NCBI RefSeq assembly: GCF_030411995.1
Contig: NZ_JASNRC010000001.1
Location: 185,115-249,114, forward strand
Reading direction: 5' to 3'
DNA from: Massilia sp. YIM B02769
GTDB lineage: Bacteria > Pseudomonadota > Gammaproteobacteria > Burkholderiales > Burkholderiaceae_D
Length of the DNA stretch: 64,000 nt
In this document: positions 1 to 6,845 of the stretch, piece after piece
Numbering within the stretch: the stretch's first letter is position 1
Layout of the letters: every line of letters begins with the position of its first letter
The notes under the pieces: generated by a model
Database searches by the model: none
Seen by the model: only the letters and a program-made list of their open reading frames with translations
Told to the model about the DNA's origin: nothing
Translations under genes and position numbers: made by a program

Positions 1-75
1 TGATGTCGGTGACCGATGACCCGGGTCGGTGACGATTCGGGTCTTCGGTTACGATGGTTGTTTGGATACGTCGTA

Positions 76-135
76 CCGGTGGGTTCAAGAACCCACCCTA
101 CCAATCTGCGTAGGGTGGGTTCTTGAACCCACCGG
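76..135. repeat. REP-type inverted repeat pair
   Basis: Two 26-bp arms (76-101 and 110-135) are exact reverse complements separated by 8 nt. Each arm is itself palindromic around GGGTTC/GAACCC. The element fills most of the space upstream of the SDR gene and belongs to the dispersed GTAGGGTGGG family seen again near 17.6 kb and, with a different loop, at five other intergenic sites. It may act as a transcript-end hairpin or be a REP/MITE relic. Confidence 0.85.
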
Positions 136-177
136 CGTACCCCTCAACACCGCAACACAACACGAAGGAACACCACC

Positions 178-846
178 ATGCCAACCGCTCTGATCCTCGG
201 CGCCTCGCGCGGCATCGGCCACGAACTCGCTCGCCAATACCGCGCTGACGGTTGGCGCGTCATCGCCACCGCCCGCAAGCAGGCAGACCTCGACGACCTG
301 GCCAGCCTCGGCGCCGAGCCGCACCTGCTCGACGTCACCGATCCCGACGCCATCGCCGGCCTGGGCTGGAAGCTCGACGACGAAAAGATCGACACCGCCT
401 GGCTGGTCGCCGGCCTGTACGGCCCGCGCCACGACGGCTTCCCGACCCAGCAGGACTTCGACGCCGTGATGCACACCAACGTGCTGGCCGCGATGCGCCT
501 GCTGCCGATTATCGCCCCACTGGTGGCCAACACGCGCGGCAAGCTCGGCGTGCTGTCCTCGCGCATGGGCTCGATCGGCTCGAGGACAAACGCCGGCGGC
601 TCGCTCTACCGCGCCAGCAAGGCCGCACTCAATTCCGTCCTGACCGACACCGCACTGACCTACGGCCCGCAAGGCGCCACCTGCATCGCCTTCCACCCCG
701 GCTGGGTCCAGACCGACATGGGCGGCGAAGGCGCGGCCATCACGGTCGAGCACAGCGTGCGCGACCTGCGCGCCACCCTGGCCAAGGCCACGAACGCCGA
801 CAACGGCAGCTTCCTGAACCACGACGGCGACCCCATCCCCTGGTAA
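178..846 (+). CDS. SDR family NAD(P)-dependent oxidoreductase
   Basis: A 222-residue classical short-chain dehydrogenase. The N-terminal Rossmann dinucleotide motif reads GASRGIG at about residues 8-14, and the catalytic YxxxK is present as YRASK near residue 149, preceded by the SSRMGS serine region. The length is somewhat short for classical SDRs (about 250), as in small cytoplasmic C-factor/CsgA-like members. The substrate cannot be inferred. The start at 178 follows AAGGAACACCACC. It lies 31 nt upstream of the acyl-CoA dehydrogenase in the same direction, so co-transcription is likely. Confidence 0.9.
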   Translation: MPTALILGASRGIGHELARQYRADGWRVIATARKQADLDDLASLGAEPHLLDVTDPDAIAGLGWKLDDEKIDTAWLVAGLYGPRHDGFPTQQDFDAVMHTNVLAAMRLLPIIAPLVANTRGKLGVLSSRMGSIGSRTNAGGSLYRASKAALNSVLTDTALTYGPQGATCIAFHPGWVQTDMGGEGAAITVEHSVRDLRATLAKATNADNGSFLNHDGDPIPW

Positions 847-877
847 GCCGCCACGATAAAAACACACACGAGACACC

Positions 878-2005
878 ATGATCCTGACCGAAGAACACCA
901 GATGATCCGCGATGCCCTGCGCAGCTATGCGCAGGAGCGCCTGGCCCCGCAGGCCGCCCGCTGGGACAAGGAACACTATTTCCCGAAAGCCGAACTGAAG
1001 GAACTGGCGCAACTGGGCGCCTTTGGCGTGGCCGTGCCCGAACAGTACGGCGGCGCGGGCCTCGACTACGTGTCGCTGGCGCTGGTGCTGGAAGAGATCG
1101 CGGCCGGCGACGGCGGCACCTCGACCATCATCTCGGTCAACAACTGCCCGGTGTGCTCGATCGCCATGATGTACGCCAGCGAGGAACAGAAGCAGCAGTG
1201 GCTGGTGCCGCTGGCCCAGGGCGAGATGCTGGGCGCCTTCGCCCTGACCGAACCGCACACCGGCAGCGACGCCGCTGCCCTGCGCACCACGGCCACGCGC
1301 GACGGCGATGAATACGTCATCAACGGCACCAAGCAGTTCATCACCAGCGGCAAGCACGGCGACGTGGCGATCGTCATGGCGGTCACCGACAAAGCCGCCG
1401 GCAAGAAGGGCATCAGCGCCTTCTGGGTACCGACGAATACCCCCGGCTACATCGTCGCCGGCCTCGAACACAAGATGGGCCAGCACTCGTCGGACACGGC
1501 GCAGATCGTGTTCGAGAACTGCCGCATCCCGGCCGCGAACCTGATCGGCGAAGAAGGCATGGGCTACAAGATCGCGCTGTCGGGCCTGGAGGGCGGGCGC
1601 ATCGGCATCGCCTCGCAATCGGTGGGCATGGCCCGCGCCGCCTTCGAAGCGGCGCTGGCATATGCCAAGGAGCGCACCAGCTTCGGCAAGGCCATCTTCG
1701 AGCACCAGTCGGTGCAATTCAAGCTGTCGGAAATGGCGATGAAGATCGAGGCGGCGCGCCAGCTGATCCTGCACGCGGCCTCGATGAAGGATGCCGGCTT
1801 GCCCTGCCTGAAGGAAGCGGCGATGGCCAAGCTGTTCGCCTCCGAGATGGCGGAACGCGTGGTATCGGATGCGATGCAGGTTTTCGGCGGCTACGGCTAC
1901 GTGGCCGACTTCCCGATCGAACGCATCTACCGCGACGTGCGCGTCTGCCAGATCTACGAAGGCACGAGCGACATCCAGAAAATCCTGATCGCGCGCGCGC
2001 TGTGA
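878..2005 (+). CDS. Acyl-CoA dehydrogenase
   Basis: A 375-residue flavin-dependent acyl-CoA dehydrogenase that would oxidise an acyl-CoA to the 2-enoyl-CoA and pass electrons to ETF. Family signatures are ALTEPHTGSDA in the FAD/substrate region, the QVFGGYGY stretch, and the C-terminal IYEGTSDIQ, where the Glu matches the catalytic base of short/medium-chain members. Isovaleryl-CoA dehydrogenase (LiuA) carries its base elsewhere, so despite the liu genes at 33-44 kb this is more likely a short-chain or general enzyme. The stop overlaps the next gene's ATG. Confidence 0.93.
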   Translation: MILTEEHQMIRDALRSYAQERLAPQAARWDKEHYFPKAELKELAQLGAFGVAVPEQYGGAGLDYVSLALVLEEIAAGDGGTSTIISVNNCPVCSIAMMYASEEQKQQWLVPLAQGEMLGAFALTEPHTGSDAAALRTTATRDGDEYVINGTKQFITSGKHGDVAIVMAVTDKAAGKKGISAFWVPTNTPGYIVAGLEHKMGQHSSDTAQIVFENCRIPAANLIGEEGMGYKIALSGLEGGRIGIASQSVGMARAAFEAALAYAKERTSFGKAIFEHQSVQFKLSEMAMKIEAARQLILHAASMKDAGLPCLKEAAMAKLFASEMAERVVSDAMQVFGGYGYVADFPIERIYRDVRVCQIYEGTSDIQKILIARAL

Positions 2006-2544
2006 TGGCGGCGCCGGCGATCATCCCGCTCACGCAGCAGGACTTGCCGGCGCTGTTCGTCTATCTCGACGACCACCTCGGCGACAACGGCCGCAACGGC
2101 ACGCCGCTGTTTCAGCCGATGCCGCGCGCCGAATCCTGCTTCCCGCTCGACAAGCGCGCCGGCTTCGTCATTGGCCTGGGGAATGCGCTGGACGCGCCCG
2201 GCTGGCGGCGCGGCTGGATCGCGGTCGACGACAGCGGCATCATCTGCGGCCACATCGACCTGCGCGCCCGGCCCGAGCGCACGGCGGCGCACCGCTGCCT
2301 GCTCGGCATGGGCGTGCACCGCGACCACCGCGGGCAAGGGCTGGGCGCGCGCCTGCTCGATACCGCGTTGTCCTGGGCCGGCGCGCAAGGCCTGGCCTGG
2401 GTCGATCTCGAAGTCCTGTCGAACAACCTGCCGGCGCGCCGCCTGTACGAGCGCAGCGGCTTCGTGCAGACGGGCGAGATTCCCGACCTGTTCCGCATCG
2501 ATGGCGAAGGGCACGGCTATGTGTTCATGACACGCGCCTGCTGA
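2005..2544 (+). CDS. GNAT family N-acetyltransferase
   Basis: A GCN5-related acetyltransferase of about 179 residues. The acetyl-CoA binding loop reads MGVHRDHRGQGLGARLL, matching the Q/RxxGxG/A consensus, followed by a typical C-terminal segment (SNNLPARRLYERSGFV). The start chosen is ATG 2005, whose A is shared with the TGA stop of the acyl-CoA dehydrogenase; a GTG one codon upstream is possible. This overlap implies translational coupling. The acceptor substrate is unknown. Confidence 0.88.
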   Translation: MAAPAIIPLTQQDLPALFVYLDDHLGDNGRNGTPLFQPMPRAESCFPLDKRAGFVIGLGNALDAPGWRRGWIAVDDSGIICGHIDLRARPERTAAHRCLLGMGVHRDHRGQGLGARLLDTALSWAGAQGLAWVDLEVLSNNLPARRLYERSGFVQTGEIPDLFRIDGEGHGYVFMTRAC

Positions 2545-2572
2545 GGGACTGCCGGCTACAGCGAAAAAAATC

Positions 2573-2618
2573 GTTTCTATTGCCATAAAAGCATGATAAA
2601 TTATTGACGATTAGAAAC
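2573..2618. promoter_or_regulatory. AT-rich upstream region with inverted repeat
   Basis: The stretch upstream of the first MORN gene is markedly AT-rich. It contains the inverted repeat GTTTCTA (2573-2579) / TAGAAAC (2612-2618) flanking TTGCCATAAAAGCATGATAA-like promoter sequence. It probably holds the promoter of the MORN gene pair; no single -35/-10 assignment is convincing. Confidence 0.3.
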
Positions 2619-2645
2619 TATTTACCGCCAGCGCTGCGGTCCTGA

Positions 2646-4079
2646 ATGAAACGACATTTCCTTCCTCTGCTGATCGCCGTGGTGAGCGTCTCGCACGCCA
2701 CTGCGGCGCCTGTCAATCCTCCCGTCCGTGCCGACCTGCCCGGCTACACCGGCTTCGACGACTGCCGCATCGCCCCGCTCGAGCCGGCGCCACGCAACGA
2801 GGTCGTCGAGTGGAACGGCGCCTGCGAAGGCGGCTTTGCCGTCGGCAAGGGCGAACTCGACTGGAAAGACGAGAAGAAGAACCGCTACCGCCTGAAAGCC
2901 AAGCTGGTGCGCGGCGAAGTGCAGGGCGAAGGAGAATTGAAGACGGCCGACTACACCTATATCGGCACCTTCCTGCGCGGCATGCCGCACGGCACCGGTT
3001 TCTTTACCTACAAGAGCGGAAACATGTACGAAGGCGGTGTTGCCCATGGCGAGCAGGACGGCAAGGGAATCTTCGTCTGGATGAGCCGCAGCGAATACGT
3101 CGGCGAGTGGAAGGACGGCAAGCGCCAGGGCTGGGGAGAGATGAAATATGCCGAAGGCGGCAGCTATTCCGGTCAATGGCACCTGAACAAATGGCATGGC
3201 AAAGGCGAACTCGTCCATGCGGGCAGCGGCCGCAAGTTCGAGGGCCGGTTTGAGGACGGCCGTATTGCCGGAAGCGCCCAGCCAGCGATCGACGATGAAA
3301 AGTATGCCTTGCTCCACAAGGACAGGACGCCCTCGCTCACAAGCAGTGTACCGCTCGACGCGTCTTGGGAACAATTGACGGAAACCCAGAAGAATGGCGT
3401 GCGCGAGACGTATGCGGCGTTAGAGCAGGGAGATGATCCGCCTTACCCGGTCAAGGGGCGCCGCCAGGTCTTCGAGGCGGTTGTCAAACTCAACCGTATG
3501 GCTGGTGCGGCAGAAGGCAATCTGACCATTTACGTCCTGGTTGGCGCCGACGGCAAGGCAAAGCACGCGACGATCTTCGAAAAGCCGGTACTCAGGGATG
3601 CGGAAGACGTGGAAAAGCTGGTCAAGAATGTCGCCGGCGTGATGATGCTCGACACCTACAAGCCTGCCATGTGCCAGGGGAAGCCATGCGAAATGGTCTA
3701 TCCCATCAACTATGTGTTCGACATTGCGGGCGGTCCGGGTGTCCCCCCCCATGTTCCGCTGAAGTACCGCGGACCCACAGCAACCACCGCTTCCATCCCA
3801 CGACCATGTTCAGCTACCCATGACCAGATTACTTTGTGTTGCCGCCCTTGTCTTGTCCAGCCAGGCCGCGCTTGCAGCCGACGCTGTCTACCTTGGCAGA
3901 CCCAATTGCCGCATCGCGGTCTTTGCCCCGGTCCCCGACAGCTCGGTCGTCAGCTGGGACGGCGCCTGCGTCGACGGCTACGCCCAGGGCAAGGGCATGC
4001 TCAGGTGGATGGGCGAAAAATGGAAGCAGATGAACCTATCAGTCACCCTGATGCGCGGCGAGATCGAAGGCGATGCTGA
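2646..4079 (+). CDS. Secreted MORN-repeat protein with TonB_C-like tail (probable phase change at poly-C)
   Basis: Signal peptide (MKRHFLPLLIAVVSVSHATA), then MORN repeats at roughly residues 90-210 (for example YEGGVAHGEQDGKG, YVGEWKDGKRQGWGEMKY, YSGQWHLNKWHGKG). A C-terminal domain ends YKPAMCQGKPCEMVYPINYVF and resembles the TonB C-terminal fold. A run of eight C at 3743-3750 is followed by out-of-frame TGA at 3760-3762. With seven C the protein would end there at 371 residues, matching its 361-residue neighbour. As written, the frame reads on to 4079 through about 107 non-homologous residues that overlap the next gene. A sequencing/assembly error or phase variation at the tract is likely. 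Function unknown; an envelope location is inferred. Confidence 0.7.
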   Translation: MKRHFLPLLIAVVSVSHATAAPVNPPVRADLPGYTGFDDCRIAPLEPAPRNEVVEWNGACEGGFAVGKGELDWKDEKKNRYRLKAKLVRGEVQGEGELKTADYTYIGTFLRGMPHGTGFFTYKSGNMYEGGVAHGEQDGKGIFVWMSRSEYVGEWKDGKRQGWGEMKYAEGGSYSGQWHLNKWHGKGELVHAGSGRKFEGRFEDGRIAGSAQPAIDDEKYALLHKDRTPSLTSSVPLDASWEQLTETQKNGVRETYAALEQGDDPPYPVKGRRQVFEAVVKLNRMAGAAEGNLTIYVLVGADGKAKHATIFEKPVLRDAEDVEKLVKNVAGVMMLDTYKPAMCQGKPCEMVYPINYVFDIAGGPGVPPHVPLKYRGPTATTASIPRPCSATHDQITLCCRPCLVQPGRACSRRCLPWQTQLPHRGLCPGPRQLGRQLGRRLRRRLRPGQGHAQVDGRKMEADEPISHPDARRDRRRC

Positions 4080-4905
4080 ACTGAAGACAGGCGAATATAC
4101 CTATATCGGTACCCTGCGCCAGGGCATACCCCATGGGAAAGGCTATTTCACGTACAAGAATGGCGTGCAGTACGAAGGCGACGTGGTCGACGGCATCCGC
4201 GAAGGAAAGGGTATCGCCGTCGAGACCGACCGTTCGGAATACGCGGGCGAATGGAAAGACGGCAAGCCGCATGGCTGGGGCGAAGTGAAATACGCGGAAG
4301 GCGGCAGCTATACCGGCCAGTGGCAAATGGGCAAGCGCCATGGCCGGGGAAAACTCGTTTACGCGGGCAGCGGCCGCAGTTTCGAGGGCGAGTTCGCCAA
4401 CAACCTGATCGTCGGGCCGGAGGCACAGGAGATCGACTTCTTGCGCTATGCCTTCCTACGCGAAGACAGGACGGGAGGTCCGGCCAGGGCCAGCATCCCG
4501 CTGGACCAGCCCTGGGAAGCCTTGACCGAGGACCAGAAGGCCACTGTGCGCAGCCGCTTTCCGGCGCTGGAACGGGGCGACGAACCGCCCTATCCGAGCG
4601 CGGGTCCGCTCGATGTGTTGCGGGCGATCGGGCAGCTCAATCAAAAGGCAGGCGCCGCCGAAGGCACCTTGCGCATGGCCGTGCTGGTCGGCGCCGATGG
4701 CAAGGCCAAGCGCGCGGATGTGTTCGAGAAACCATCCCTGGACACCCCGGAAGCCGAGCAACAGCTGGTCAGGAATATCGCTAGCGTACTGATGCTGACG
4801 CCTTACAAGCCTGCCATGTGCCAGGGCAAGCCATGCGAGATGGTGTATCCGGTGCTAAACGAATTTATTGCCGAGGTTGTTCATTATCCCAAGATGACCC
4901 GGTGA
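3820..4905 (+). CDS. Secreted MORN-repeat protein, tandem paralogue
   Basis: A 361-residue paralogue of the preceding gene, arisen by tandem duplication. It has a signal peptide (MTRLLCVAALVLSSQAALA), a short N-domain with conserved Cys (NCRIAVF and GACVDGYA), MORN repeats (YEGDVVDGIREGKG, YAGEWKDGKPHGWGEVKY, YTGQWQMGKRHGRG) and the same TonB_C-like tail ending YKPAMCQGKPCEMVYPVLNEF. MORN repeats usually mediate membrane or protein contacts. No catalytic motif is visible. The start lies 58 nt after the alternative stop of the first copy. Confidence 0.85.
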   Translation: MTRLLCVAALVLSSQAALAADAVYLGRPNCRIAVFAPVPDSSVVSWDGACVDGYAQGKGMLRWMGEKWKQMNLSVTLMRGEIEGDAELKTGEYTYIGTLRQGIPHGKGYFTYKNGVQYEGDVVDGIREGKGIAVETDRSEYAGEWKDGKPHGWGEVKYAEGGSYTGQWQMGKRHGRGKLVYAGSGRSFEGEFANNLIVGPEAQEIDFLRYAFLREDRTGGPARASIPLDQPWEALTEDQKATVRSRFPALERGDEPPYPSAGPLDVLRAIGQLNQKAGAAEGTLRMAVLVGADGKAKRADVFEKPSLDTPEAEQQLVRNIASVLMLTPYKPAMCQGKPCEMVYPVLNEFIAEVVHYPKMTR

Positions 4906-5150
4906 CCGCTCTCATACGGGCACCACGTGGAATGGCGATTCCCGGCGTTAATCATTTGCACTCATCAGTGCCGTACCAGAAGATTTATTCGTCCAACTCC
5001 CCGCAAATGTGCCTCATCTAACGAACATCGCACATCAACTCTGCGAAGGTAGCTGAAGATGCACAGCCTGCCGACACGGCGGCTGCATTGCAAGTCCAGG
5101 CGGCGCCGGCATCCCGGCGCCATCCAGCACTTTTACCGATGGAGAAATGT

Positions 5151-5663
5151 ATGACGACGACGGCAAACGAACACCTGAACGACTGGCTGCGCGACGCCCA
5201 CGCGATGGAGCAACAAGCGGACAAGATGCTGAACGCGCAAGCGGAACGCCTGGAACACTATCCGGAACTGCGTGCACGCATCGTCCAGCACATCGAGGAA
5301 ACCCGCTGGCAGCAGCAACAGCTCGACGCCATCCTGGCCCGCCGCGGCATCAGCAACTCGGTGCTGAAAGACCTGGGCGGCAAGCTGGCCGCCTTTGGCC
5401 AGGCCGTGGGCGGCATGACCACCAGCGACGAAGTAGTGAAGGGCGCGATGGCCGGCTACGTCTTCGAGAACCTGGAAATCGCCAGCTATACCTCGCTGAT
5501 CGGCGCCGCCAAGGCGGTCGGCGATACCGCCACCGCCGCGGCCTGCGAGCAGATCCTGGCCCAGGAAAAGGCCATGGCCGCCTGGCTGCTGGAACACCTG
5601 CCGCAAGTCACGCAAGCCTTCCTGGTGCGCTCGGAAACGCCGGGCGCCGAAGCCAAGGTCTGA
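5151..5663 (+). CDS. Ferritin-like DUF892 (YciE/YciF) family protein
   Basis: A 170-residue, nearly all-helical protein. The pattern LRDAHAMEQQADKML ... HIEETRWQQQQLDAIL ... ENLEIASYTSLI resembles the four-helix DUF892 fold, with Glu/His residues positioned like a diiron site. These proteins are stress-associated in enterobacteria; the biochemical role is poorly defined. ATG 5151 is preferred because GGAG lies 7 nt upstream, although the frame stays open to 5088. The 245-nt gap upstream (4906-5150) shows nothing recognisable. Confidence 0.85.
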   Translation: MTTTANEHLNDWLRDAHAMEQQADKMLNAQAERLEHYPELRARIVQHIEETRWQQQQLDAILARRGISNSVLKDLGGKLAAFGQAVGGMTTSDEVVKGAMAGYVFENLEIASYTSLIGAAKAVGDTATAAACEQILAQEKAMAAWLLEHLPQVTQAFLVRSETPGAEAKV

Positions 5664-5681
5664 TGATGCCGGCGAGGCGGC

Positions 5682-6761
5682 TCAGCTGACCGCCGCCTCC
5701 AGCAAGGTCACCGTCTGCCGCTCGGCATCGAGGGTGGCCTTGACGCCCATCGGAATCGTAAACTGGTTGCGGATGTGGCCGATCGAATAGCCGGTCACGG
5801 CCGGCACCGCGAGTGGCTGCAAGTGGATGTCGAAGGTCTGGTCCAGCGTCAGCGACAAGTCCTCGTGCTCGGGCCCGCAATCGTCGCAGATGCCGATCAT
5901 CACGCCCGCCGCCTTGTCGAAACCGGTTGAAAGGTCGAGCTGGGTCATCCAGCGGTCGATCCGATAGGGCGCTTCGTTCACTTCTTCCAGGAACAAAATG
6001 CCGTTGCGGAAGTCGGCCGCGTAGGGCGTGCCGGCCAGTGCCGCCACCAGGCTCAGGTTGCCGCCGATCAGAGGTCCGGTCGCGCTGCCGCCATGCACGG
6101 TGCGCATGCCGAAGTGCGGCTGCAACACGGCGCGGCGGCTGTTTTCCAGCGCCATCGGAATCGTGTAGGACGGCTGCGGGTCGGTCAGCACGGCCAGCAT
6201 GTGTTCGCGCGCATAGTCCGACAGCGTCGACGAGGCCACCGGGCCGTGGAAGGTCACCAGCCCCGTTTTCTTCAGGATCGCCAGGTGCAGGGCAGTGATG
6301 TCGGAATAGCCGAGCAGGATCTTCGGGTGCCTGCGGATCAGGCCGTAGTCGAGCCCCTGCAGCAGCGAGATGCACCCCGAGCCGCCGCGGATCGGCCACA
6401 GCATCGTCACGTCCGGGTCGGCGAACATGGCGTGCAGGTCCGACAGGCGCTGCGCCACCGTGCCGGCATAGTTGCCGCTCACTTCGCGCAGGTAGCGTCC
6501 CTCGCGCACTTTCAGGCCCAGGCTCTCGATGTTGGCGCGCGCCTTGGCGATCGATTTTTCGCTCGTGTAGCCGCCCGGCGCGATCAGGCCGACGGTGTCG
6601 CCACGGCGCAGGCGCGGCGGTTTGATCAGGGGTGTCATGGAGCGTCCGGAAGAGGATGTGCGCGCGCGCGGGCGGGCCGCCGCGTCGCTGTGGAGAGAGG
6701 TCATTGCAGCGGCGGCGAGCCAGGCCATGAAGGCGCGCCGCTCGATCTTCAGGCTGGACAT
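5682..6761 (-). CDS. ldcA: LD-carboxypeptidase (peptidase S66), exported form
   Basis: Hydrolyses the L,D bond of murein tetrapeptides (MurNAc-L-Ala-D-Glu-DAP-D-Ala) during peptidoglycan turnover. S66 signatures are VGLIAPGG near residue 58, the nucleophile elbow IRGGSGC (Ser about 128), LLGYSDITALHLA and GGNLSLVAALAGTPY. The start at 6761 gives 359 residues with an N-terminal ERRAF followed by a hydrophobic stretch, a twin-arginine-like leader not found on cytoplasmic E. coli LdcA. An internal Met 42 would give a cytoplasmic form. A terminator separates it from the TonB receptor gene. Confidence 0.88.
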   Translation of the reverse strand: MSSLKIERRAFMAWLAAAAMTSLHSDAAARPRARTSSSGRSMTPLIKPPRLRRGDTVGLIAPGGYTSEKSIAKARANIESLGLKVREGRYLREVSGNYAGTVAQRLSDLHAMFADPDVTMLWPIRGGSGCISLLQGLDYGLIRRHPKILLGYSDITALHLAILKKTGLVTFHGPVASSTLSDYAREHMLAVLTDPQPSYTIPMALENSRRAVLQPHFGMRTVHGGSATGPLIGGNLSLVAALAGTPYAADFRNGILFLEEVNEAPYRIDRWMTQLDLSTGFDKAAGVMIGICDDCGPEHEDLSLTLDQTFDIHLQPLAVPAVTGYSIGHIRNQFTIPMGVKATLDAERQTVTLLEAAVS

Positions 6762-6779
6762 GCGTTCGGCTTCATCCAT

Positions 6780-6830
6780 GAAAAACGGCCCGCGCCGTGG
6801 AAGCGCGGGCTTCCTCCGGCTGCGGGCCGT
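6780..6830 (-). terminator. Rho-independent terminator of the TonB receptor gene
   Basis: On the minus strand, 9-bp arms ACGGCCCGC (6822-6830) and GCGGGCCGT (6785-6793) enclose a 28-nt loop and are followed by a run of five T (6781-6785). It sits 16 nt after the receptor stop codon. Confidence 0.75.
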
Positions 6831-6845
6831 GGGCTGTTGCGACGA

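Noticed and set aside
878..2005. Isovaleryl-CoA dehydrogenase (liuA)
   Set aside because: The Glu in YEGTSDIQ fits short/medium-chain enzymes, and the gene is 31 kb from the liu cluster.
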